A stretch of 20,399 bases of DNA from Alysiella sp. (GTDB taxonomy: Bacteria > Pseudomonadota > Gammaproteobacteria > Burkholderiales > Neisseriaceae), in the NCBI RefSeq assembly GCF_030525755.1, contig NZ_JAUNEC010000031.1, positions 1 through 20,399 on the forward strand, written 5' to 3'. Position numbers and translations under genes: made by a program. Below, in pieces: positions 14,292-20,399 of this stretch (positions are counted from its first letter, which is position 1; every line of letters starts with the position of its first letter). The notes under the pieces were generated by a model. The model was not told the DNA's origin, did no database searches, and was given only the letters and a program-made list of their open reading frames with translations.

Positions 14292-14936
14292 ATGATTTTG
14301 GATTTAATTGACTTTATCCGACACATTGACCAACATTTGGCTGCTTTGACTGCCACTCACGGTACTTGGCTGTATGGCATACTTTTTTTGATTGTTTTTT
14401 GCGAAACAGGTTTAGTCGTAACCCCTTTTTTACCAGGTGACTCATTGCTGTTTGCCGCAGGTGCAGTAGCAGCCGTTTCAAACGATGCATTAAATGTACA
14501 CATGATGGTTGCTTTATTATTGATTGCTGCCATTATTGGTGATGCCCTGAATTTTGCGATTGGCAAATATTTTGGCACAAAACTGTTTGCCAATCCTGAT
14601 TCAAAAATTTTCAAACGCGAATATTTGGATAAAACCCATGCTTTTTATGCCAAGTATGGTGGCAAAACCATTATTTTGGCGCGATTTGTGCCGATTGTAC
14701 GCACGTTTGCCCCTTTTGTTGCAGGTATGGGTAAAATGGATTACGCACGTTTTATTCGTTACAACATCATTGGCGCATTTGCTTGGGTCTTATCGCTCAC
14801 TTATTTGGGTCATTTTTTTGGCAATCACCCTTGGGTCAAACAACATTTTGGTGCCGTAGTCATTGCCATTATTGTGATTTCGGTATTGCCCATGTTAGTG
14901 GAAATCGTACGTGCCAAATGGTTTCACAAATCATAA
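14292..14936 (+). CDS. DedA-family inner-membrane protein (YqjA/YghB-like)
   Basis: 214-residue polytopic membrane protein of the DedA/VTT superfamily. Unlike the DedA protein at 3006, it carries all four charged residues found essential in E. coli YqjA/YghB, at near-identical numbers: E38 and D50 in FCETGLVVTPFLPGDSLLF, and R131 and R137 in ARFVPIVRTFAP. YqjA/YghB proteins support proton-motive-force homeostasis, drug and pH tolerance and cell division, and related proteins move undecaprenyl phosphate or phospholipids. Hydrophobic stretches lie at about 27-62, 70-92, 124-145, 155-175 and 186-205. GGAATAGAAAACATG gives a usable ribosome binding site. It is cotranscribed with the RNA methyltransferase gene and ends at a DUS hairpin. 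Confidence 0.93.
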   Translation: MILDLIDFIRHIDQHLAALTATHGTWLYGILFLIVFCETGLVVTPFLPGDSLLFAAGAVAAVSNDALNVHMMVALLLIAAIIGDALNFAIGKYFGTKLFANPDSKIFKREYLDKTHAFYAKYGGKTIILARFVPIVRTFAPFVAGMGKMDYARFIRYNIIGAFAWVLSLTYLGHFFGNHPWVKQHFGAVVIAIIVISVLPMLVEIVRAKWFHKS

Positions 14937-14956
14937 AATAAATGTATCAAACAAAA

Positions 14957-14996
14957 AGGCTGCCTGAAAGATGAATATCGGTCTTTCAGGCAGCCT
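14957..14996. terminator. Inverted DUS hairpin between dedA and degQ (convergent)
   Basis: AGGCTGCCTGAAAGA (14957-14971) pairs with TCTTTCAGGCAGCCT (14982-14996), a perfect 15-bp stem with a 10-nt loop. AAAAA lies just left of the stem, giving a U-run for minus-strand transcripts. It lies between converging genes and probably stops both. Confidence 0.8.
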
Positions 14997-15035
14997 CGTT
15001 GTATTTATCTGTGTTAATTTAAAACAACCATAAGA

Positions 15036-16493
15036 TTAAGGCAAAATCAAAGCCAAATAAACGGTGCTATTACCCCGCTCAATCAAAATGGGAACTTGCT
15101 TACCTGATTGCTGCAAAGCCTGTTCAAACGTTTCTTGAGAAACAACTTGCTGATTGCCCACCTGTATAATCACATCACCACGCCGCATCCCTGCTCGTCT
15201 CGCTGCACCTTCGGCGCGCAACACAATCAAGCGTTGATTGAGACCATTTTCTTGCATTGCCAACCATAAACCTGCCACAGGCACTTCAAAATGTGTGTTA
15301 TTGTTCAAATAACGCGCTGCTTCATCAGTCTGGCGCATTTCTTGAATGGCATCAGCCGAACCCAACACCACTTGGGTTTCCATTTCTTTACCTTTGCGCC
15401 AAATACCCAATCTAATGGCTTCACCTGGTGCCAATGCACCGATGGTCATTGGCAAATCACTAGACGAACGCACCTCTTCGCCATTAACACTGCGAATGAT
15501 GTCGCCCACTTGTAAACCTGCTTTCTCCGCAGGGCTGCCTGAAACCACGCGTGCTACCAAGGCACCTATGGGTTTATCCAAACCAAAAGATTGTGCCAAA
15601 TCGTAGCTGACTTCTTGAATAACCACACCCAGTTGCCCTCGCTGAACTTTACCTGTGGTTTTCAATTGTTCTGCCACTTTAACCGCTACATCAATCGGAA
15701 TGGCAAATGAGATACCCATAAAGCCACCGCTTCGGCTATAAATTTGTGAATTGATACCAACTACTTCCCCTTTTAAATTGTATAAGGGTCCACCTGAATT
15801 ACCAGGATTGATTGCCACATCAGTTTGAATAAAGGGGGTGTAATTTTCCCCTGGTAAAGTACGATTTTTGGCAGAAACAATACCTGCGGTTACACTATTA
15901 TCAAAACCAAATGGTGCACCAATCGCCGCCACCCATTCGCCCGATTTCAGTTCATTGGCATTACCAATTTTGGCAACAGGCAGGTTTTCCGCATCAATTT
16001 TCAAAACTGCAATGTCTGATTTCTCATCTGAACCAATTAATTTTGCAGGATACTCACGTTTATCATTCAACATAACTTTAATATTTGCCGCATTCTTAAC
16101 CACATGAGCATTGGTCAATAAATAACCATCTTGACTGACAATCACACCAGAACCAAAATTGGCATCATGGTCTTCTTCACCCAATTCAGGCTGATTGGGA
16201 AATAAGCGGCGAAAAAAGTCATACGACAGATCATCTGAATAATGACTACTTGTGCCATTACCCATGGCTTGAATATTGACTACCGCCCCACCTTCACGCG
16301 CCACAAGTTGCGTAAAATCAGGTAAGAGCATACCTACTGTACCATCGCTTTTAGGAGGTTTAACTTCAGTTACAAACTCGGTTTTTTCAGGCGTTTTGCC
16401 TAGTTTATTGTTTTTTTCATTTTGACTACATGATGTTACGCCCAATGCAATCATCAATGATAAAACGAGTAATTTGATATGGTGTGGGTACAT
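15036..16493 (-). CDS. degQ: DegP/DegQ-family (HtrA) periplasmic serine protease, lipoprotein
   Basis: Envelope protease/chaperone that degrades or protects misfolded periplasmic proteins. The 485-residue precursor starts with a lipoprotein signal: MYPHHIKLLV, a hydrophobic stretch, then a lipobox ending VTSC with C22 as the acylated cysteine. The trypsin-like domain has the full triad H130 (LLTNAHVV), D160 (KSDIAVLKID) and S233 (NPGNSGGPLYN). Two PDZ domains follow (about 285-378 and 400-485). The family architecture and the RSGGFMGISFAIPIDVA segment match Neisseria DegQ/MucD. I chose ATG 16493 because AGGAAA precedes it and the signal peptide then begins normally; a start 30 codons upstream would bury the signal. 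A near-DUS lies inside the gene at about 15533. Confidence 0.95.
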   Translation of the reverse strand: MYPHHIKLLVLSLMIALGVTSCSQNEKNNKLGKTPEKTEFVTEVKPPKSDGTVGMLLPDFTQLVAREGGAVVNIQAMGNGTSSHYSDDLSYDFFRRLFPNQPELGEEDHDANFGSGVIVSQDGYLLTNAHVVKNAANIKVMLNDKREYPAKLIGSDEKSDIAVLKIDAENLPVAKIGNANELKSGEWVAAIGAPFGFDNSVTAGIVSAKNRTLPGENYTPFIQTDVAINPGNSGGPLYNLKGEVVGINSQIYSRSGGFMGISFAIPIDVAVKVAEQLKTTGKVQRGQLGVVIQEVSYDLAQSFGLDKPIGALVARVVSGSPAEKAGLQVGDIIRSVNGEEVRSSSDLPMTIGALAPGEAIRLGIWRKGKEMETQVVLGSADAIQEMRQTDEAARYLNNNTHFEVPVAGLWLAMQENGLNQRLIVLRAEGAARRAGMRRGDVIIQVGNQQVVSQETFEQALQQSGKQVPILIERGNSTVYLALILP

Positions 16494-16617
16494 TAGATTT
16501 CCTAAAAATATTTTTAACACAATAACAAAATGGTTTTTCAAGCAGCCTGAAAAAAGATGAAATTTTAAATTAAAGCCACACAAAAAGTTATCCTATCACA
16601 TTTAGTTTTGAAAAAAT

Positions 16618-17316
16618 TTATCCAAGTACAAACAATTCTTTGCCGTATGCTTTTAACCAATTTTTTGCTGCTTGGGTATGTGGTGTCGCTTGATTAACAA
16701 CCGCCCAAAATGCAGGACTGTGATTTGGGTGTAGCAAATGGCATAATTCATGAATACAAACATAATCTTGCACCCAATTTGGTGCACCAATCAATCTCCA
16801 ATTCAAACGGATACCTGTGCGTGAACGACACACGCCCCAAAAAGTTTTGGCGCGACTTAATGCCATACCAACGGGTTTTAAATTCAAATGCACCGTATGA
16901 TTTGCCAATTTAGGTAATAAATGTACTTTGGCTGCCTGAAACAATTCTTGACGCAACACAGTATTTTGACGCACATAATCCCAGTTTTCAGGCAGCCTTA
17001 TGTGTTTTTCTTGTGGCGCAAAATCCAGTTGTGTGATTGCCGCTTGTTCCACCACACAAGGTTCACCTAAAAACCAAATTCGTTCAGGCAGCTGATTGGT
17101 ATTTTGTGAAAACATGGGCGAACGGTTTAAAACACTCAATACAATATTTTGATGTTTATCCAACCAATTCAATAAATCTCGTTGCCCCAACCAAGCTGGC
17201 ACACCCACATATATACTGCCAGCATCGCGTGGACGCAAAATGATGTTTTTTTTGGTACGTCGTGTCATGTGCAAAACAATGATTTTCTCGCCAATGTGGT
17301 ACAAAACAATGCCCAT
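16618..17316 (-). CDS. YgjP-like (DUF45, M48-type) zinc metallopeptidase
   Basis: 232-residue protein of the YgjP/DUF45 group of putative zinc metallopeptidases; substrates are unknown. The zinc motif is HELCH (H189, E190, H193), followed by LLHPNHSPAFW, where H199 is the likely third ligand. The N-terminal half (for example ILRPRDAGSIYVGVP, 26-40) forms the usual beta-rich region. I placed the start at ATG 17316, seven bases past the plsC stop. In-frame starts further upstream would overlap plsC extensively without resembling the family. The short gap and shared strand imply cotranscription with plsC, an arrangement I recall from other betaproteobacteria. An exact DUS (16987-16998) and a near copy (about 16934) are embedded in the coding sequence. 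Confidence 0.87.
   Translation of the reverse strand: MGIVLYHIGEKIIVLHMTRRTKKNIILRPRDAGSIYVGVPAWLGQRDLLNWLDKHQNIVLSVLNRSPMFSQNTNQLPERIWFLGEPCVVEQAAITQLDFAPQEKHIRLPENWDYVRQNTVLRQELFQAAKVHLLPKLANHTVHLNLKPVGMALSRAKTFWGVCRSRTGIRLNWRLIGAPNWVQDYVCIHELCHLLHPNHSPAFWAVVNQATPHTQAAKNWLKAYGKELFVLG
16987..16998 (-). repeat. Exact DUS inside the YgjP-like gene
   Basis: TTCAGGCAGCCT on the plus strand. Read in the gene's direction it is AGGCTGCCTGAA and encodes part of the IRLPEN stretch (106-111) ahead of the catalytic region. Confidence 0.75.
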
Positions 17317-17323
17317 GATGTTT

Positions 17324-18073
17324 TCAGACAACCTTTTGATTAGTAAATGAATAACATGGACCATAACCCGTAATCTCGGCTTGTTGCGCTTCAATCCAAT
17401 TTTCACAAGCCACTGTAAGTTCAAGTTCATTGCCACTTTCGTGTTTAATGGGCGAACCGATGCGAACTTGTATCGTGCCAGGATATTTTAAAAATGAATT
17501 TTTGGGCCAGTATTCACCACTGTTGTGTGCCACAGGCACCAAATCCATTTCAAACATTTTTGCCATGCGTGCTGCACCTTGTTTATATTTACCGCGCTGC
17601 CCTGCAGGAACTCGCGTACCTTCGGGGAAAATGGTAATCCAGAAACCTTCATTCTTGCGTGCCTGACCTTGTTCCAATAATTGTGCCGATGCTTTCATAC
17701 CTGCTTTACGGTCTATACCTATGGTCTTGGCAATCTTCAAACCCCAACCAAAAAATGGAATCCAAAAAAGTTCTTTTTTGGCAACATAAACTTGCAATGG
17801 AAAAATCTCTTGCAAAGCCAAAGTTTCCCAGCCACTTTGATGTTTGGAGCAGATGATAGACGGTTTAGCAGGAATATGCTCGGCTCCTTGTACTTCATAA
17901 TGCAAACCAATGATGTTTTTCAAAGACCACAACAACAATTTTGACCATTGTCGCCCCACTTTATTTGGTCCCTGTGGCACCAGCATCGCAGGCAACACAC
18001 AAATAAACATCAGAATTGCGCTGATGCATAAAATCAACCAATGAATTAAGTTTCGGATAATCAACATAATCAT
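17324..18073 (-). CDS. plsC: 1-acyl-sn-glycerol-3-phosphate acyltransferase
   Basis: Adds the second acyl chain to lysophosphatidic acid, making phosphatidic acid for phospholipid synthesis at the inner membrane. The 249-residue protein has an N-terminal membrane segment (about 9-32). Its catalytic motif is the H(X)4E variant KHQSGWET (77-84; H78, E83), in place of the commoner NHxxxxD. The glycerol-phosphate motif FPEGTR is at 149-154, and KYKQGAARMA follows. The acceptor chain preference is unknown. Neisseria has more than one such enzyme, so this may not be the only one. Starts at 18073 and 18067 are both possible; neither has a strong Shine-Dalgarno. The last codons and TGA lie inside a DUS-like sequence of divergent dialect (17323-17334). 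Confidence 0.92.
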   Translation of the reverse strand: MIMLIIRNLIHWLILCISAILMFICVLPAMLVPQGPNKVGRQWSKLLLWSLKNIIGLHYEVQGAEHIPAKPSIICSKHQSGWETLALQEIFPLQVYVAKKELFWIPFFGWGLKIAKTIGIDRKAGMKASAQLLEQGQARKNEGFWITIFPEGTRVPAGQRGKYKQGAARMAKMFEMDLVPVAHNSGEYWPKNSFLKYPGTIQVRIGSPIKHESGNELELTVACENWIEAQQAEITGYGPCYSFTNQKVV

Positions 18074-18148
18074 TCATCAAACCACTTCAAAGCCCAATGT
18101 GTTCAGGCAGCTTATTTAATCCAACCAAATTGTTCATACCATAAAATA

Positions 18149-18180
18149 TTCAGGCAACCCACATAAACAGGCTGCCTGAA
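18149..18180 (-). terminator. Imperfect DUS hairpin downstream of yfgM
   Basis: On the minus strand TTCAGGCAGCC and GGTTGCCTGAA form an 11-bp stem with one G-U pair, followed by TATTTTAT. The right arm on the plus strand is an exact DUS (18169-18180), the left an altered one. It lies in the 262-bp gap between yfgM and plsC and probably ends the hisS-yfgM transcript. Confidence 0.6.
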
Positions 18181-18216
18181 AACAGGAGAAGAAGCCTTGC
18201 ATCTGTCAAATAAAAA

Positions 18217-18257
18217 CCGAATTAACTTTAAATACGGATATTTAAATCCCTATTCGG
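18217..18257. repeat. Nested inverted repeat between yfgM and plsC
   Basis: CCGAAT (18217-18222) pairs with ATTCGG (18252-18257), and inside it TTTAAAT (18227-18233) pairs with ATTTAAA (18240-18246). The two stems are separated by unpaired TAAC and TCCCT. Its position downstream of yfgM and upstream of plsC would allow a role as operator, processing site or RNA structure, but nothing identifies it. Confidence 0.4.
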
Positions 18258-18335
18258 AATAAGCAATATCATATATGTTTGTTTATCACAGCCCATCATT
18301 CAACAAATACATTTCAACCAAGTGTGCCTACTTGC

Positions 18336-18932
18336 TTACAAAGCCGCTTTTTTCATTTGTAACCATTCACGATTGGGTGCATTTTCAGGCAGCTTATCTA
18401 AAGCTGCTTGATAAGCCCCAGATGCTTCTGTTTTTTTACCTTGCGCGCTGAAAATATCGCCGCGAGCTTCATTGAATACGGCTTGATAATCTGCTTCAAC
18501 AGACATATCTAATGCTGCCAATGCATCATCATATTTTTTCTGTTGCAACAAAACCACCGCCAAATTATGTGCAGCAGCTGCTTGAAAAAGCGGCGTTTTA
18601 TTGTTGTCCAATATCCAGCGATAAACCACAATTGCATCATCGTATTTACCTTGCACAAAAAGTTGTCCAGCTGTTTCCAAGCTGGCTTGTGCCACAGCAG
18701 TACTGTTAGCAAATTGCTGTTGCAACACGGTCAATTTGCTTATATCGCCTTTTATTTCTGATGCAATTGTGGCTGCTTCATGATTTTTGCTTTCAATATG
18801 GCTATCGTAAATCACTTTACCTAAATAAACCAACGCTGCCATAAGCAAAAATGCGAAAATCCACTTACCTCCATTTTTCCAAAAATGTTTTGCGTTTTCA
18901 ATATCTTGAAGTTCATCATGATGTGCAGACAT
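18336..18932 (-). CDS. yfgM: YfgM-type TPR protein (SecYEG-associated)
   Basis: Single-pass inner-membrane protein with a periplasmic TPR domain. E. coli YfgM associates with SecYEG and the chaperone PpiD and helps hand on exported proteins. The 198-residue product has a cytoplasmic N-terminus with the family motif LQDIENAKHFWKNGGKW (8-24), a membrane segment at about 24-41, then helical TPR repeats (about 90-190). The ATG at 18932 is chosen because GGGGGAG (plus 18939-18945) lies 7 bp upstream; an ATG five codons earlier would have no such site. It begins two bases after the hisS stop (TAAaaATG), so translation is probably coupled. hisS-yfgM is a widely conserved pairing, usually followed by bamB, which is absent here. 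Confidence 0.9.
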   Translation of the reverse strand: MSAHHDELQDIENAKHFWKNGGKWIFAFLLMAALVYLGKVIYDSHIESKNHEAATIASEIKGDISKLTVLQQQFANSTAVAQASLETAGQLFVQGKYDDAIVVYRWILDNNKTPLFQAAAAHNLAVVLLQQKKYDDALAALDMSVEADYQAVFNEARGDIFSAQGKKTEASGAYQAALDKLPENAPNREWLQMKKAAL

Positions 18933-18934
18933 TT

Positions 18935-20227
18935 TTAACTCCCCCATCTTTTTAATTGTTCAATCAACTCGCTGGCAGCAATCGTGATTTGCCCACGCTC
19001 GCCACGCAAGTCTTTAAGGGTAACTTCTTGATTTGCCAATTCACTTTCGGCAATAATCAAGGCAAATTGTGCGCCCGATTGGTCGGCACGTTTGAATTGA
19101 TTTTTCAATTTGGTGCTGCCTGAAAATTGCGCCACGTCAAAACCGTTTTCGCGCAAAATTTGGGCGTATTTCATCGCTTGCAAAGTTGAGCCATCGCCCT
19201 GTTGCATAATGAAAACATCAGGGGAATCCGCCACTTGTAGGCTGCCATGTTCGCGTACCAACAGCAACAAACGCTCAATGCCCATCGCAAAACCAATGGA
19301 GGGCGTGGGTTTGCCGCCCAATTCTTCAATCAAACCATCGTAGCGACCGCCACCGCATACTGTGGCTTGTGCGCCCAATTTGTCGGTTGTCCACTCAAAA
19401 ACGGTGTGGTTGTAGTAGTCCAAACCGCGTACCAAACGTGGATTTTCCACAAAATCAATGCCCAAACCCGTGAGCAAATCTTTAAACGTTTGGTAATGTT
19501 TTTTGGAATCTTCGCCCAAATAATCAACCAAACGCGGCGCATTGTTGCAAATTTCTTGCAAATCTGGATTTTTCGTGTCCAAAACGCGCAATGGGTTGGT
19601 GTGGAGACGGCGTTTGCTGTCTTCGTCCAATTTATCTTCAAATTCAGTCAGATAAGCGACCAAAGCGGCACGGTGTGCGGCACGTTCTTCACGGCTACCC
19701 AAGCTGTTGATTTCCAAAGTTAAATGTTGCAAAATGCCCAATTCGCGCCACAAATCGGCACACATTGCCACCATTTCTGCGTCAATATCGGGGTCGGCAA
19801 ACCCGAGTGCTTCCACGCCCACTTGATGAAATTGGCGGTAACGCCCTTTTTGTGGGCGTTCGCGGCGAAACATGGCACCCATGTACCACAATTTGCGTGG
19901 GGCTTCGTGCAGCAGGTTGTGTTCCACCACCGCGCGCAGGCAGCTTGCCGTGCCTTCGGGACGCAGGGTAAGGCTCAATGTGTCGTTGCTGTCGGCAAAG
20001 GTGTACATTTCTTTGCCAACCACATCGGTTTCTTCGCCAATGGAGCGCACAAACAGGCTGGTTTGTTCCACAATGGGGGTGCGGATTTGTTTGTAATCAA
20101 ATCGGCGTGTCCAGTTTTGAATTTTGTTTTCAAAGGCTTGCCAATAAGCCGATGTGAGTTTGAAATCTTTTTGTTCGGTGGGCAGAAGGTCGTTCATGCC
20201 TTTTACGGATTGGATTTTTTGTCCCAT
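18935..20227 (-). CDS. hisS: Histidyl-tRNA synthetase
   Basis: Class II aminoacyl-tRNA synthetase that charges tRNA-His. The 430-residue length is normal. Motif 2 is FRRERPQKGRYRQFHQ (120-135), the histidine-binding signature is LVRGLDYYNHTVFE (265-278), and motif 3 is GFAMGIERL (312-320). TLRPEGTASCLRAV (88-101) and CGGGRYDGL (291-299) are also diagnostic. The anticodon-binding domain occupies about 335-430. Third codon positions look G/C-rich compared with yfgM, a pattern shared with glyA and the PGM2-like gene. GGAAA precedes ATG at a rather long spacing. The stop is two bases from the yfgM start, and typA lies 56 bp upstream, so typA-hisS-yfgM may be one transcript. Confidence 0.98.
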   Translation of the reverse strand: MGQKIQSVKGMNDLLPTEQKDFKLTSAYWQAFENKIQNWTRRFDYKQIRTPIVEQTSLFVRSIGEETDVVGKEMYTFADSNDTLSLTLRPEGTASCLRAVVEHNLLHEAPRKLWYMGAMFRRERPQKGRYRQFHQVGVEALGFADPDIDAEMVAMCADLWRELGILQHLTLEINSLGSREERAAHRAALVAYLTEFEDKLDEDSKRRLHTNPLRVLDTKNPDLQEICNNAPRLVDYLGEDSKKHYQTFKDLLTGLGIDFVENPRLVRGLDYYNHTVFEWTTDKLGAQATVCGGGRYDGLIEELGGKPTPSIGFAMGIERLLLLVREHGSLQVADSPDVFIMQQGDGSTLQAMKYAQILRENGFDVAQFSGSTKLKNQFKRADQSGAQFALIIAESELANQEVTLKDLRGERGQITIAASELIEQLKRWGS

Positions 20228-20283
20228 GGTTTTGTTTTTCCAGTGAAAATGTTTTTCAGACTACCTGAAAACATCAAACCGCT

Positions 20284-20399
20284 TTATTCTTTATTTGCCA
20301 AAGAATACTGACGGCGGCGTTCATGCTCTTGCAAATAACGCTTGCGCAAACGAATCGATTTGGGCGTGATTTCCACCAATTCATCATCGTCAATAAATT
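20284..20399 (-). CDS. typA: GTP-binding protein TypA/BipA, C-terminal end (partial)
   Basis: Only the last 37 codons are inside the window; the rest lies beyond its right edge. The frame gives FIDDDELVEITPKSIRLRKR, then YLQEHERRRQYSLANKE and TAA. DDELVEITPKSIRLRKR and the EHERRR tail match the end of the TypA/BipA translational GTPase, a ribosome-associated EF-G relative involved in growth under stress and ribosome assembly. The GTPase motifs are outside the window, so intactness cannot be judged. It lies 56 bp upstream of hisS on the same strand. The gap contains a diverged DUS-like inverted pair, TTTTCAG (20253-20259) and CTGAAAA (20265-20271). Confidence 0.88.
   Translation of the reverse strand, partial: FIDDDELVEITPKSIRLRKRYLQEHERRRQYSLANKE

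Noticed and set aside
16494..16583. 30-codon N-terminal extension of DegQ
   Set aside because: It would place the lipoprotein signal peptide internally. ATG 16493 has a good ribosome binding site and a normal signal sequence.
17317..17436. 40-codon N-terminal extension of the YgjP-like protein
   Set aside because: The extension would overlap the end of plsC by more than 100 bases and is not like the family N-terminus; ATG 17316 fits better.
19724..20311. Long open frame on the plus strand opposite hisS (195 codons)
   Set aside because: Antisense shadow of a fully conserved hisS, with unnatural Cys/His/Ala-rich composition. It runs across the hisS start region into the typA gap.
1..20399. 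CRISPR array from the many short repeats
   Set aside because: The repeated 12-mers are irregularly spaced, occur in both orientations and match an uptake sequence. No regular spacers or cas genes are present.

Overview
This window looks like ordinary chromosome from a member of the Neisseriaceae, probably of the Simonsiella/Alysiella/Kingella/Conchiformibius side of the family. The strongest clue is the 12-mer AGGCTGCCTGAA (reverse TTCAGGCAGCCT). I count at least 18 exact copies and many one-mismatch copies, single or paired head-to-head in gaps between genes. It has the form of a Neisseriaceae DNA uptake sequence (DUS) and matches what I recall as the Simonsiella-type dialect. The proteins also resemble betaproteobacterial/Neisseria orthologues, for example a lipoprotein DegQ. 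No rRNA, tRNA, CRISPR array, prophage or intact insertion sequence was seen.

Layout, left to right. (1) 1-1591: glyA (minus) diverges from glmM (plus). (2) 1592-6789, plus strand: glmM, a DedA-family membrane protein, a PGM2-type phosphohexose mutase and argJ. (3) 6880-7398: a GbsR/MarR-type regulator on the minus strand, convergent with argJ, with a probable autoregulatory operator pair in its promoter. (4) 7675-10197, plus strand: smpB, folK, a DUF2185 protein, ribH and nusB. A 162-bp palindromic MITE-like element with TAA duplications lies between the DUF2185 gene and ribH. (5) 10365-11276: xerC on the minus strand. (6) 11438-14936, plus strand: cytochrome b561, trkA, a TrmH-family RNA methyltransferase and a second DedA protein. 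(7) 15036-20399, minus strand: degQ, a YgjP-type metallopeptidase, plsC, yfgM, hisS and the 3' end of typA.

Functionally this is a housekeeping block: one-carbon metabolism (glyA, folK), amino-sugar and hexose phosphates (glmM, pgm), arginine (argJ), riboflavin (ribH), trans-translation (smpB), antitermination (nusB), chromosome dimer resolution (xerC), K+ uptake (trkA), envelope lipid and protein quality control (plsC, DedA proteins, degQ, yfgM) and translation (hisS, typA).

Most non-genic structure comes from DUS. Inverted DUS pairs form the likely terminators at seven gene junctions, one of them an imperfect pair at yfgM. One pair carries matching base changes in both arms, and one encloses the trkA -10 box in its loop. 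DUS-like sequence also supplies the stop codons of glmM, folK and plsC. I did not find a new multi-gene system. The features most worth follow-up are the palindromic mobile-element relic, the DUS/promoter overlap at trkA and the operator pair of the GbsR-like regulator.
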